64,000 nt of DNA from Bubalus kerabau (GCF_029407905.1 NC_073624.1:115940001-116004000), one strand, 5' to 3'; shown: positions 32,582-44,772, counted from the first letter of the stretch. Translations and numbers: made by a program. The notes: a model not told the origin generated them from the letters alone.

Positions 32582-32957
32582 ATACTACAAATAAAATCCT
32601 ATTATAGTAAATACCATTATGAAGACGTATACTCTGTAGCAGGTATTTATACTATAATACTATAGTAGACTATCCACTACATCACTGCACTATTGATCTA
32701 ATCTCAACACACTTTTCCTGTTGCTTAGCCAAAAGAGTGACTTTACAGGTTCATAACTGATTCCTGTGGTGGGAAGAATCAAGCTGGATGGTAGCTAAAT
32801 GGCACTCATTTCTTTTGTCCGGATGTCAAGCAGCACTGACTTCCTTCCATGTTGTCTGAATTCTCAAATCCTCACTCTAAAAGTCAACATAAAGAAGGAA
32901 ACATGCTTTCTTTCTGAGTTCAGTCCTTTTTCCCTATTAATTCACCACAGTGAATAT
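32582..32957. other. Intergenic, nothing recognised
   Basis: No repeat or gene assigned. Confidence 0.4.
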
Positions 32958-33169
32958 CTTTTTTATGATTTCACTTATTTATTTATGGCTGTGCTGGGTC
33001 TTTGGTGCTCAGGAGTTTCAGCTCCCGGGTTCTAGAACACAGGCTCAAGAGTTGCAGAGCACGGACTTGGTTGCTCCGTGACATGTAGGATCTTTCCAGA
33101 TCAGGGATTAAATCTGTGCTTCCTGCATTGGCAGGCAGATTCTTTACCACTGAGCCACCAAGGAAGGCC
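32958..33169 (-). mobile_element. tRNA-Glu-derived SINE (CHR type)
   Basis: TTTATTTATGGCTGTGCTGG at the left and GATTCTTTACCACTGAGCCA at the right are the reversed cetartiodactyl tRNA-Glu SINE without a Bov-A tail. TSD CACA(G/A)TGAATAT at 32946-32957 and 33170-33181 has one mismatch. Confidence 0.88.
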
Positions 33170-33181
33170 CACAATGAATAT

Positions 33182-34274
33182 TAATTGTTTCTTTCAAACC
33201 TGTTTCTAATCATGAGTTCATTAAAACTGAAGTTCTTGTTTTAAATCTTTTTTTTATTCTCTAGAGCGCATTAGAATGCAGGTTGACTCCAGTGATCTCT
33301 AAGAACATTCTGCATTAATTAGTTGATAAAATCAACCTAAGAAATCTGAGATTTTGTGCATGGTGTGCTCAACTTTGTGGACTTAATGGGCCATTTCATC
33401 TAGCAAGGGGGAAAAACAGATGAGAGAAAACTATCACAAACTTGTGAAATTTTGTCCTCTATTGTTCTCTGGTTCAGAGGTTTGGGTTTAGTTTGGGTTT
33501 GGTCTTGCTGGTGAAAGGACATACATATCAGGAGCTTGTTCACCATCACTGCCCTGACAAAAAGATACCCGGGCCAAAACCCTATTTTCCTGGAATCGCA
33601 GCCTTTTCTCCCCATCACTAAAGACAGTTTAGGGAACTCACACCACCCAGGTTTCTTTCCAGAAAACTCCATTTTCTTTGTTGACTCATACACTTACACA
33701 GGGAGAGGAAATGATGAAAAAGTTTTCTTCCTCTTGTCAGAATAGACTGATTGCTTCTACGGGTCCATGTGTGGGGATTAGAATCCCTTGTGGGCTTTCT
33801 AGGGTCTTTAGAGAATAGTTATGGCTTCGTCTTTTATTATTTAGAATTTCAAATGATCTAGGAGAGCTCATGAAGCTTGAATTTTTGCCTTAATGTCTGA
33901 TATTGTAACTACCATAGTGACCAGTTGTTTTCCTCCAGATACTACAAATGTAAAAACTACATGATAATCATATATTAACCCACTCTTTTTTTTTTTAAGT
34001 CTTCTACATCTGCTTAGGCCTTCTTAGGTCACAGAAGCATAATGGTTTAGCAAGACAAAAGTCATCGTTTCTTCTGATGATATAAAATAGGGGAGAAGAA
34101 AGAATATTAGTTAGATTGATTCATTCCCAGTTTTCCAAATCTGTCATAAAGTATCAAGGTTTCACTTCATAGGCATTCAATACTTATATCTGGAAAACCA
34201 ATTTCTAAAACCCAAGTAAACTGGCCTTTTCATGATGGGCCTTACTCTGGTTTGACTTCATATTTTTTCCCACA
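33182..34274. other. Intergenic, nothing recognised
   Basis: AT-rich; no confident assignment. Confidence 0.4.
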
Positions 34275-34590
34275 TTTTGTTCATTCACTCTGCCAATATT
34301 CATGAGGTACCTAATATATTCCAAGCCTTGTGCATTAGGCTGGGAGCTCAAGACAAGTGAAACAAACACAATTCCTGGTCCTCAGAGAGTTTAAAATTTA
34401 GCAGGGAAATAGACAATAACCAGTCACAAAACAATGTGTTTATACAGGATGCACTTAAAAGAATAGTTTATGCCACAAACATTCCAGACACTGTACAAGG
34501 CGGTAGGAATAGGACAGATAACAACAACAACCAAAAAGACACAAACTCTGTCCCTATGAACTTCAGTCAAGGAGATAGGCCTGAATCAGA
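34275..34590 (-). repeat. L2 3' end copies
   Basis: TTCATTCACTCTGCCAATAT with GAGGTACCTAATATATTCCA is one reversed L2 end. ACATTCCAGACACTGTACAA with CTGTCCCTATGAACTTCAG (34480-34575) looks like a second. Confidence 0.55.
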
Positions 34591-34639
34591 TGTAATACAG
34601 ATACAAGTCGAATATTATATAATTTAGAACCCTTTCAAC

Positions 34640-34740
34640 TCCAAGTAGCCAAAAACCCAACTCACACTGGCATAAGCAAAAAAAAGGGTGTTTATTGATT
34701 CATGTAATATACAAGCCAAAGGCTACTTGAGGTGGGGATT
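34640..34740 (+). repeat. Unassigned old repeat
   Basis: AAAAACCCAACTCACACTGG followed by GTGTTTATTGATTCATG; same family as 10690-10800. Confidence 0.4.
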
Positions 34741-34746
34741 GGTATA

Positions 34747-35025
34747 AGCTAAGCTAAGCTAAGTCGCTTCAGTCGTGTCCGACTCTGTGTGATCCCATAG
34801 ACGGCAGCCCACCAGGCTCCCCCGTCCCTGGGATTCTCCAAGCAAGAACACTGGAGTGGGTTGCCATTTCCTTCTCCAATGCATGAAAAGTGAAAAGTCA
34901 AAGTGAAGTCGCTCAGTCATGTCCGACTCTTCGCGACCCCATGGACTGCAGCCTACCAGGCTCCTCCGTCCATGGGATTTTCCAGGCAAGAGTACTGGAG
35001 TGGGGTGCCATTGCCTTCTCCGATG
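34747..35025 (-). mobile_element. Bov-A2 SINE (dimer)
   Basis: Begins with repeated GCTAA units and ends GCCATTGCCTTCTCCGATG. TSD GATTGG(T/A)ATA at 34737-34746 and 35026-35035, one mismatch. Confidence 0.92.
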
Positions 35026-35184
35026 GATTGGAATAGGGGCTCAAAAAATAAGACTGGTACCTGCTACCTCCCCTTATTTCAGCCCTGCTTTTACCTGTGT
35101 TTGGTTTCATCCTCACACTGAAATCCATTAGTAAAAGAAGAGTGTTGCTCTTCTTGCAACAAATACCCTGGGCACGAAGCTCAC

Positions 35185-35335
35185 CAGGCCACCTTCCCTA
35201 AACGGCTCCTGGTCAGGGCACGTGGGTGCCTGGTGGGCGGGGCCAGCGTCACACGTGAGGCCTTAGCGCGGGGGCTAGGCAGGTTCCCGGAGGAGACGCC
35301 TGCGCAGTGAGAGAGGGGAGGCGGGTCAGGCCCTA
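35185..35335. promoter_or_regulatory. Small CpG-rich element
   Basis: About ten CpGs in 150 bp within AT-rich surroundings. Two CACGTG E-boxes (35219-35224 and 35252-35257), a GC box GGGCGGGG (35235-35242) and CCTGCGCAGTG (NRF1-like half site, near 35299) are visible. No TATA box or linked open frame is clear. It may be a distal regulatory element or a non-coding RNA promoter. Confidence 0.4.
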
Positions 35336-35500
35336 TAGGAAAGAGGGGCTGCCTTACCTCAGGGAGTCTGGACACTGGCGGCCAAAGCCCTCTAGCCACG
35401 CTCCATGGCAGTTTCCAGTCCAGTCCAGTCTCCATGTGCTGTCCTACTCCTGGGGACAAACACAGCAGCCAAAATTCCACCAAAAGCGATTTCTATACTT

Positions 35501-35626
35501 ACTGCTGCTGCTGCTAAGTCGCTTCAGTCGTATCCGACTCTGTGCGACCCCATAGACGGCAGCCCACTAGGCTCCGCAGTCTCTGGGATTCTCCAGGCAA
35601 GAACACTGGAGTGGGTTGCCATTTAC
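35501..35626 (-). mobile_element. Bov-A monomer SINE
   Basis: (TGC)n start, CTAAGTCGCTTCAGTCGTAT, ending GAGTGGGTTGCCATTTACTG. Short flanking TTACTG repeat. Confidence 0.88.
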
Positions 35627-35639
35627 TGATGCCTCTCAA

Positions 35640-36879
35640 AGCTTGCCCAGTGTGATTCGATTCGCAGTCCTGACGCACACCCTGACGATCCCTTTTCCCT
35701 TCCCTCTCCCTGTCTCTCATATCCAACATCACCCCACTGCCTCTCGGCAACCCTGCTCTCCAGCTCCTCCCCAAAGTCCTCTCAACCCGAACTCATGCCC
35801 CTGCAGCCTATCCCTCAGTTTTCCAGCCTCAGCTCGCTTTGTCTGGGATCCACTTTCCCCTCTCCTCTAGTATTTTCCACCCCCCAGCCTAGATCTTCCA
35901 GGCTTACCTGTTTCTCAAGTTTTCTCTCCACTGATCACCCTCATCTGCATAATAAAGGTCAGAATACCATTACACAGTGGGGGATGGGGGGAAGGGATGA
36001 ACCCATTAGCTATGAAAGATTGGACTATTTTCAGCTGAAGAAGCGAAGAATATGAGCACTTTTAAATGTCTTTTCTTCTGTCTCTGCCATCCAAACAATC
36101 ACATTCCACAGTACATAATTTCAAACTGTGACAAGAATCTGGAAAGCAGGTAGAGGACACAGTGGCGGACTTACGGATTAAGATCTAAAGAATGAACACG
36201 AATGAACTAAGTGAACGAGTTCAGCAGGTGAGAAAGTGTTCTGGAAAGGAGACACATCGTTGGACAGGATAAGCCTGGGGAAGGTAGAACCGAAAAGCAG
36301 CAAGAGTGTTCAGATGAGGGAGCAGGACGCGGGATAAGGCCTAGGGCCATATCCAGGTAATCCCCAAACAGTGGACAGCAAAGGAGCAACACCAAGGACC
36401 CAACAGGACAGTGGCCCGAAAGGTCTGCAGAGTGTCCTTGAGTCCCAGGCAGACAAAGGAGAGTACTTTTAATAGTGTTGCTAAGCCCCAGGCTTGGAAG
36501 AAAGAAATCCCTTTTTGAATACTCTGTGCCTGGGTTGCTACGCTATAGCCATCTGAGTTATGTAAGCGCTCTGAGAAGAAAGAAATGAAAAGTGCCTTCA
36601 GCTCAGTGTCTCTTGGCTGAACTTGTTAGTCATCTTTCTGTGATATGCTAAGTCAGAAGAGGAATCGCTGCCAAAATCATTTTGCTGTTATGATTAGTTC
36701 AAGTTTCTAATCTTTCACTGCCCTGCTTTTGGAGAGAAATTTAATGCTAATAGGGGATAAAAAGTTAACTTGTTTATTTGCTGAAGAGTACAGGGGGCAA
36801 AAAACCTGGTTTATTTGCCCAAGTGTTTACAGATATGGATGGGTTTAAATCTGTCATCTTGCAATTTGTTTTCTAGTTG
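35640..36879. other. Intergenic, nothing recognised
   Basis: C/T-rich from about 35690 to 35900, then mixed. No repeat family or exon recognised. Confidence 0.4.
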
Positions 36880-37068
36880 ACTTATCTATTCTTTGTTCCT
36901 TTTTTAAAAAATATTTTTCTACTTTCTTTTGAGTTGAGTGTTTTTATGGTTCCATTTTATTTCCTTTGGTACCTTGTTAAGGTTATTTCCTTTTGTTGCT
37001 TTAGGGTGTACAGTATATGTCTATTACAGTCAACTTTCAAGAAATAATGTACTACTTCAGAGTATAAA

Positions 37069-37537
37069 CCAACAAAGGTCCGTCTAGTCAAGGCTATGGT
37101 TTCTCCTGTGGTCATGTATGGATGTGAGAGTTGGACTGTGAGGAAGGCTGAGCGCCGAAGAATTGATGCTTTTGAACTGTGGTGTTGGAGAAGACTCTTG
37201 AGAGTCCCTTGGATTGCAAGGAGATCCAACCAGTCCATTCTAAAGGAGATCAGCCCTGGGATTTCTTTGGAAGGAATGATGCTAAAGCTGAAACTCCAGT
37301 ACTTTGGCCACCTCGTGCGAAGAGTTGACTCATTGGAAAAGACTCTGATGCTGGGAGGGATTGGGGGCAGGAGGAGAAGGGGACGACAGAGGATGAGATG
37401 GCTGGATGGCATCACTGACTCGATGGACGTGAGTCTGAGTGAACTCCGGGAGTTGGTGATGGACAGGGAGGCCTGGCGTGCTGCGCTTCATGGGGTTGCA
37501 AAGAGTCGGACACGACTGAGCGACTGATCTGATCTGA
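37069..37537 (+). mobile_element. BovB LINE 3' end in L1
   Basis: Perfect 12-bp TSD TCAGAGTATAAA at 37057-37068 and 37538-37549. The internal frame is open from [17 protein letters not shown] to [12 protein letters not shown] and ends in an (ATCTG)n tail. Low divergence: a young insertion. Confidence 0.95.
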
Positions 37538-37792
37538 TCAGAGTATAAAAACCTTACAATAGGACACTCCTTTTCCCACCTCTGTGTATGCTATTGTCAT
37601 GCATGTTACTTCTATTTACATTCTAAGCCCTATAATACATCATATACATTGCACTATTTTCTTGTTAAGCAATTGATTGTCTTTTAGACGAATTTTCAAA
37701 ATAAGGAAAAAAATGGTCTGTTTCTAGAGCTCTTCATTCCTTTAAGTAGCTCCAGATTTCCTTCTAGTATCATTTTCCTTCTGTTTGAACAT

Positions 37793-37878
37793 GTTTTTTT
37801 TTACATTTTTTAAACATTTTTAAACATTTTAACATTTTTTTAACATTTTAACAAAAATGTTTTTTAACATTTCTTTAG
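37793..37878 (+). repeat. Degenerate TTTTAACATT repeat
   Basis: Six to seven imperfect units of TTTTTAAACATTT/TTTTAACATT with an inverted pair around AACATTTTAACAAAAATGTT. Confidence 0.75.
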
Positions 37879-38827
37879 GTTCAAGTCTGCTGTGATTAAT
37901 TCTTTCAGCTTTTATATGCCTGAAAGTAACTTTATTTAACTTTCCTTTTTGAAAGATTTTTTGTTTGTTTGTTTTTGAATTCTAGCTTGCCAGATTTTTT
38001 TTTTCTTTCGGTACTTTAAAGATGTTGATCCACCATCTTGTGGCTTGCATTGCTTTCCATAAGAAATCTGTGCTCATTCTTCCTTTTGTTTCCCCTCTGC
38101 ATAGACTGTGATGTTTCCCCTCTGACTGCTTTTAAGATGTTTTTCATTATCATTAATTTTAAATATTTTGATTACGATATGCCTTGGTATAGTTTTCATG
38201 TTTCTTATTCTTAGAGTTTGTTGAATTTCTTGGATTTATAGATTCATAGTTTTCATGAAATTTGGAAAATTTCTGGTCAATATTTTAAAATATTCTTTCT
38301 GCCCTTCTCTTTCAGGGACTTGATCAGTCCCTGATCAATGTATTTGATCACTCAAGGTTGTCCTGAAGCTCACCAATGATCTACTAATTTTTTTCCTCAC
38401 ACTCTTGCTTTTGTCAATATTCAGCTGAAGATTTCAGGAGGAGCATCTGCAGTTCTCTAGACTTTTCTTTCTGTGTAGTTTTCTCTTATCTGCTGTTCTA
38501 CTAGGAAAATCCTAAGCACCTTGGTCTCCCTGGACTCTCTACTCCATGTCCGTTACTCAGTGAGAGAAGCAGGCCCTTTCTGGGGTCCCTCCTCTTCCTT
38601 TCACCTAGAAACTCTCTCTCCATGCTAAGCTGGAACAGTTGTAGGGATCATTTTATTTGTTTTCCACTTCTCAGGATGATGTCCTGAGCTGCCTGATGTC
38701 CAATGTCTGAAAACCATTGTTTCATACATTTTGTCCAGTTTTTCCTTTTTTTTTTTTCAGGTAAGAGGATAGATAAATCTGATCCCTGTTCCATGTTATA
38801 CGCTGAAAGCAGAAGTTTTAAACTGTG

Positions 38828-39245
38828 TGAAAAAGTGATTCTCAAACTTTTGTATGCAAGCGTTAACTGGTAGGCTTATTAAAACACAGGGCACAGTGGT
38901 AAAGAATCTGTATGCCAATGCAGAGACATAAGAGACATGGGTTTGATCCCTTGGTGGGGAAGATCCCCTGAAGAAAGGAATGGCAAACCACTTTGGTATT
39001 CTTGCCTGGAGAATTCCTATGACAGAGGAGCCTGGTGGGCTACAGTCCATTAGGGTCACAAAGAGTTGGACATGACTGAGCAATCGAGCACATTAAAACA
39101 CACGTTAAAACACAGGTTGTTGGACCCTCCCCTAGAGCTCCTAGGTCAGTAGGTATGGGACCTGAGAATCTGCATCTCTAACAAATTCTCTGATAATCCT
39201 GAAATATTGGTTCAGGGATCACACTTTGAGAACAGCTGTGTTATA
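38828..39245 (-). repeat. MER5A-like relic split by a SINE
   Basis: Left piece GTGATTCTCAAACTTTTGTA. Right piece TCAGTAGGTATGGGACCTGA, GAGAATCTGCATCTCTAACA and ATCACACTTTGAGAACAGCT. Typical hAT-Charlie MER5A order, with a Bov-tA between the pieces. Confidence 0.75.
38889..39091 (+). mobile_element. Bov-tA SINE in MER5A
   Basis: Head GGCACAGTGGTAAAGAATCT to tail GGACATGACTGAGCAATCGA. 11-bp TSD ATTAAAACACA at 38878-38888 and 39092-39102. Confidence 0.93.
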
Positions 39246-39497
39246 CTATTCAACTAAATCCCAGATGATGTTCATCTACAAATCAGTAATACAATGTAAA
39301 TCACACTGATAATCAAGACAAAACCTGTCAGTCACAGAAATGCAATCAAGGTCCTTATATAGTGTTGTTTGAATCCATTGGAAGACATGTACAAGAACTA
39401 CAAACCTGTTCGTGCCCTTTTATCTGGTAAATCCAGGTAATAAACTCCATAGAAACCATGTAGGTGAATCTTTCCCAAGTGATATTTCTTAGACCAC

Positions 39498-39706
39498 TAG
39501 TACTCAGGTGGTACAGTGGTGAAGAATCTGCCTGCCAATACAGGAGACAAAAGAGACAGGGGTTTGATCCCTGGGTTGGGAAGATTTCTTGGAGAAGAAA
39601 ATGGCAACCCAGTCTGGTATTCTTGCCTGGGAAATCTCATGGACAGAGGAGCCTAGCGGGCTACAGTCTATGGGGTCACAAAGAGTCAGACACGACTGAG
39701 CACACA
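39498..39706 (+). mobile_element. Bov-tA SINE
   Basis: CTCAGGTGGTACAGTGGTGA head, GGGTTTGATCCCTGGG B box, tail CAGACACGACTGAGCACACA. Confidence 0.9.
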
Positions 39707-39775
39707 CACATTTGTCATTCATCATTTGAGCTGTTAATAGGTGCTGTGTGAAAGATGTTTATAGTCAAATAAGGT

Positions 39776-40108
39776 TCAGATCAGATCAGTCGCTCAGTCG
39801 TGTCCGACTCTTTGCGACCCCATGAAGCGCAGCACACCAGGCCTCCCTGTCCATCACCAATTCCCGGATTTCACTCAGACTCACGTCCATCGAATCACTG
39901 ATGCTATCCAGCCATCTCATCCTCTGTCGTCCCCTTCTCCTCTTGCCCCCAATCCCTCCCAGCATCAGAGTCTTTTCCAATGAGTCAACTCTTCGCATGA
40001 GGTGGCCAAAGTCCTGGAGTTTCAGCTTTAGCATCATTCCTTCCAAAGAAATCCCAGGGCTGATCTCCTTCAGAATGGACTGGTTGGATCTCCTTGCAGT
40101 CCAAGGGA
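39776..40108 (-). mobile_element. BovB LINE 3' end, inverted
   Basis: Starts with the reversed tail TCAGATCAGATCAGTCGCTC and ends CTCCTTGCAGTCCAAGGGAC. This is the last BovB piece seen in the window. Confidence 0.92.
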
Positions 40109-41144
40109 CGGACCTATAACATGTTAATGTATTTTAAGACTCTTCCAAGGGGAAGATAAGAATAAGAAGTGTTTTCCAAACTGATTTGACCACAGAGCCA
40201 TTTATTTTTGTAAAACATCTATTAGTAACTTGAGAAACTTTATTGCTCCTTGGAAGCTAGTTTGGGAAATACTGGAGCAGACCCTTGGCTTTTGTAAGTT
40301 TATTATTAATGTTAGCTATTTCTCAGAAGATACTTCCTTGCTGTAATAATTTGTAGTTCTGCTGGAGTAAGTGTCCATTCCCAGGAAGTGAGTCACTCAG
40401 CTAATGAATGAACCCAACCCACTGCCCACAATCCATACCCTAATTTGCTTTGCTGCTCATCACTCAGTAGCTTTTGTAGTAATAAAAATTTGTTTGCTTT
40501 GTGAAAATGACCCTGGAAAAAAAAGTCAAAGTTTTGGTGGAAGAGAAAAAAAAAAAGGAGTTGGTCGTGTTGGAAGTGATATTAAAATCGGCGTCTTAGC
40601 AATGAAATAGAAGCTTGGGGATAAATTTTAAAGGCCATCTCCTAAATTTGTCGGGGACTTAGCTCTGTATGCAAATAAGCTCATCCTGTAACCTACTCGG
40701 AAACCAACAAGAATGATTCATGAATCGCTTTAGTGAGAGACAAAACCTAGCAAGATAAAATGTTACACAGCAATTGCTGACCGGAATATAACTCCAGAGA
40801 AAGCCAAAAAGCCTGGGCAGGTGTTTCTGTGAAGCCGCAGGAGGTGAAGACATGAAGTTGGCTTCTAGAATTTAAAGAGGAATTTTATTTTGTATATTAT
40901 AATGTCAGTAAAGGAGATATGACCTTAGCTGACTATATCTTAAGGAAATGGAATATGTTTCATCCTATGCTAAAGACCTTACAGAAGCCTGAGAAATAAA
41001 TTTCATGCCTCAGGACATAAAGTTGTAGAGGGAAAAAATGCTGCTAATCACAATGGGTCTTTTATAAGAACTTAAATTCATGTTCTTCTTACCCCTTTCA
41101 TACTCTACTTAGGGCTTTTCTCCATTAACTTCACCAATGTTACC
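40109..41144. other. Intergenic, nothing recognised
   Basis: No repeat or gene assigned; short A-runs near 40540. Confidence 0.4.
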
Positions 41145-42030
41145 AGTATTTATTAAGGACTAGGTGGTATGATAGTTATAGGAGTTTTAAGTATAAAGAA
41201 ACCAGTGCCCTGCCTGCAGGGACCTCAAGGGTGGGGGACGTGTGAATTACTGCAGCCTGACTGATCCACCACTGTTGTGCTCCTACAGGCTCCCTCACTA
41301 AAATGTCAGCTCCGTAAGGGAAGATATTTGACCCATCACTGTATTTGTGGAATATACTTTAATTGATAAAATGAGTAGCCCTTATAATAAAGCTTGAAAA
41401 CAACTTAGGTATTTAGAGAATTGAGTGAAGCAAAGAGTTAACACAATGAAATACTAGGCAGTAATAAAAATAAGAAATAGTGTCAGAGGGGGAAAACAAA
41501 TAGGATAGAGTTATACCAGTGAGTTATTAAAGTATCCTGAACTTTGCCTTGTCTAGGTTTGTGCTCTAACTCTTCCCTGCCCATATCTGTAGATGCCCTA
41601 CCTCTTTAAGGCTCAGCTGAAGCACCACATCCCTCCTCAGGTAGCAAGACTCCTGCATCCCCCCACCCTCAGAACTAACCTCCTAGAAGATGCGGGTGTC
41701 CTTACCCACACACCTCGTGTTTTACCTTCAGTGTTGACAAGTGGATTCCGACTGCTAGTAGCAGTGTGTCTTTAGTTGGGAGCCTTCTCCAAACCTGGGG
41801 AACGCTGCTGTGCGCCCTTGCCTGGCGGGCCAGAACGCTAGAGAAGTAGCTGCTCCCCATCGGGGCCCCTGTGTTCCTGTATGGAACGTGTCTCACATTA
41901 TGCTCTTTAGTGGGAGGTTTTGTGACTGTCTTGGCTCTTGTAACCTGCAAAACTGAGAACAGAAAGCTTTAAATACTGTATCTCCCAGAGGCTAACAAAG
42001 TATCTTGCATACAGAAAGTGTTTTTAAAAA
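41145..42030. repeat. L2 LINE pieces, mixed orientation
   Basis: 41145-41240 (GTATTTATTAAGGACTAGGT, CCTGCCTGCAGGGACCTCAA) is a reversed L2 end. 41255-41365 and 41590-42030 (AAGGCTCAGCTGAAGCACCA, then CTAACAAAGTATCTTGCATA) are sense L2. Confidence 0.5.
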
Positions 42031-42314
42031 ACTAGATTAACTACATTAATCAAATTGAGTATTTTTAGAAGACAAGCACTGTAGATATCTAACACCTAAA
42101 TAGTTCACAGCATTCTCTGTGGCATTTAATCAATGGAATTACTTAAGCAAGTTTTTCTGAATCACAGTTATTGATTTGAAAATCTTATAATTATTGTTTC
42201 AAGGTCAGAGTTTGGCTTTGTGTTTTATGTTGAGTATATTTTAACATTTCCTGATTGAAAAAACTCAGCATCCACTGAGGGAAATAGAGGGGATAAGATC
42301 TGAATTGAGTCTGT

Positions 42315-42441
42315 ATTTTTTTTTTTTTTTTTTGGCTGTACCATATGGCTTGTGGGATCTAAATTCCCTGACCAGGGATCTAACCCTGAACTCCCTGCAG
42401 TGGAAGCTTAGAGTCCTAACCACTGGACCACCAGGAAATTC
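42315..42441 (-). mobile_element. tRNA-Glu SINE (CHR type), short
   Basis: A T17 run, GGCTGTACCATATGGCTTGT, CCCTGACCAGGGATCTAACC and TCCTAACCACTGGACCACCA: a reversed tRNA-Glu SINE with its poly-A tail. Confidence 0.85.
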
Positions 42442-42675
42442 TCTGTGTTGCTCAGCACAGCATTCAGAAACCCACATGGTCCAACCTCCACTGCCTTTCT
42501 CAATTTTATCTTCCATACTCTTGCCACCATTCGTATATATACAGCTGTGGGATCTTCATGCAAAAGATTTGTGGTTCACACTTATCTTTGCTTGTTAACA
42601 ACACTGTGTTGTTGTTAATGCACAGATAACAATACAATGTTCTACAACAATGCAGTGTTCTTATAAAGTGATATG

Positions 42676-42765
42676 TTCTTATGAAGATATCGCTTCATAA
42701 GAAAAATTATCATTTGAAGAATGGCAATGAAAGATATGATACATGGCAATGAAAAATGGCAATGA
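42676..42765. repeat. Perfect hairpin plus ATGGCAATGA repeats
   Basis: TTCTTATGAAG (42676-42686) and CTTCATAAGAA (42693-42703) are an exact 11-bp inverted repeat around a 6-base loop. ATGGCAATGA follows three times (42721, 42743, 42756). Function unknown. Confidence 0.85.
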
Positions 42766-43379
42766 CAGTGTGATATGAGGACGAAAAAAAAAAAAAAACT
42801 CCAAATGATAATCCTTCTTGAGATCCCACTTTTGCTTCCCTATCATTATTATGTTGTCTTTGAGTCTTTATTAACATATGTTCAAGTAGCTAGGAATTTG
42901 ACAACATGACCTAAATTTGAATAATGATTTATATGCCTTTCAAAGTCATTTCCCAGGTGTAATTCTGTGGCCAGTATCCTAAAGACCCATATCTACAGGA
43001 CACAAAAAGGATACCACCTCTATGTCACATAGAATCAAAAGACCATAAACAATAAGCATCATTCTTTTAAGAAAAAACACAAGAAATACTCATTCTTGCT
43101 AGAAGTATCAGCCAACAGAGAGAAATGAAAAGGCAGTAAAAACACAGCAATATTTCTGATTAAAGCAAAATACTACCAAAATTTTAGTGCATACCGCTTC
43201 AGACTTTTTTGGTATGGCATTTTTAACATAGATATTTAAAGGGCTCATGGTATGTGCATGCTTTTTTCTCCTCTTTTTACACTCAGTCATGGAACAGGCC
43301 GAGCCAGGCACTCCACACAGGCTCACTCGACACCCACTCAAGTTCTAACACAGCCTTCCATCCTCCAGAGACTACTAGC
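42766..43379. other. Intergenic, nothing recognised
   Basis: No repeat or gene assigned. Confidence 0.4.
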
Positions 43380-43588
43380 AGTAGTACTGTTAGTCACTCG
43401 CTCGTGTCTGACTATTTGTGAACCCATGGACTGCAGCCCGCCAGGCTCCTCTGCCCATGGGATTCTCCAGGCAAGGATACTGGAGTGGGTAGCCATTCCC
43501 TTCTCCAGAGGATCCCTACCCAAGGATCAAACCTGGGTCTCCCACATTGCAAGCAGATTCTTTACCCCTGTACCACCTGAGAAGCCCA
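43380..43588 (-). mobile_element. Bov-tA SINE
   Basis: TTAGTCACTCGCTCGTGTCT to TCTTTACCCCTGTACCACCT then GAGAAGCCC. Confidence 0.9.
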
Positions 43589-44569
43589 AAGGCTAGAAAG
43601 CCAAACATTTCCAAGACTCCCTTGCAGCCTGGCTTCCACAAATAACTGAGTTTCCACCAAACCCAGATGGAAGATACATTCCCTGAGCCAGATTTGGAAG
43701 GCAAGTGAGTGACATGAAGTGATGATCATGCTCAGGGATGGCAGATCTACTCTCAGTCTCTAGGATGATAGCCATTGAGAGGGGAGCATGGGCAGACATG
43801 GTGTCTCCTTTCACACAGTGCTGGGCTCAGCTATTGTTCTGGGCTCTGTAGCAACACTTGCAACCCTGCTCCTCTCAGAAATTCTGTGGTCTGCAACTAA
43901 GAACCCTAATGAATACCTGTGAACGCCTTTTCATGTCAAAAAATACAAGTCAAGAAATATTATATACTTGCCACTAGTAGAATCAGAGAATTCTAGAGCT
44001 CAGTGGGAACCGAGCAATCAATTAGACTTAGGAAAATATGCTCAAAGAAGTTAAATAACTCACCCGTTTCTCCAGATGGAGAGCGGTGGAGGCAAGACCA
44101 CATGTCAATCTCCTTATCCTCACTCCATATAAGGAATTTACTCCATGCTTGCATCCCAGTGAGAAGATGGACAAAAATGGCAGTGCTCCAAGTTAAACTT
44201 CATGGTTGCGTAACACACTCATCCATCATCTGGGAGGCTTTAGCCCTAGAAAGAGCCACAGAGTGATGTCTTTTTAATGTGTTGCCTCTTCTTTCCATCC
44301 ACCTCCATCCCCCAGCGCAGGCCCATCCCCAGAGCTGCTCCCCTGGGTGAAGACCTGCTGACTTAGTCATGGTGCCATGACCAAACACCGTAGCCTTCAC
44401 TCCAGTTGGCTATGGGGTGGAGCATCTCCTCAGGCGACAGAGGTTTCTGTTTGGTTTGTATGAATGAAGACTTACTTCCAGGGAGCTAGCAGTCTGCAAT
44501 GCCGTCAAAGAGGGACAGTTCTTTTCGCTCTTCTCTTATGACAGCAAAGAACCATTGTCGAAAGGCTCC
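43589..44569. other. Intergenic, nothing recognised
   Basis: No repeat or gene assigned. Confidence 0.4.
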
Positions 44570-44745
44570 ATTTGGTAATGGAAAGAGCTTCGGATCCAGA
44601 CTAGATTTGAATCCCAGCTCTGCCACTTACTAGCTATGTGACTGTGGGAAAAGTTATTCAATTTCCACAAGTCTCTCACTTTACTTAATTGTAAAGTGGA
44701 AAGAAAGATAATGGCTTTTACACGGCTGTTCTTTGGACCAGAAGA
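44570..44745 (+). repeat. MIR SINE
   Basis: TTTGAATCCCAGCTCTGCCA, CTTACTAGCTATGTGACTGT and TTAATTGTAAAGTGGAAAGA: a well-preserved MIR. Confidence 0.85.
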
Positions 44746-44772
44746 AATATTTCTGTAATGTTTGACATGTAA

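Larger units (their letters stand above)
36880..38740 (-). repeat. Old L1 3' region, inverted
   Basis: TTTATGGTTCCATTTTATTT, AGGGTGTACAGTATATGTCT, GGTACTTTAAAGATGTTGAT, TTGTGGCTTGCATTGCTTTC, ATATGCCTTGGTATAGTTTT and CATGAAATTTGGAAAATTTC follow the reversed order of old L1 3' sequence. BovB (37069-37537) inserted in it. Confidence 0.7.
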
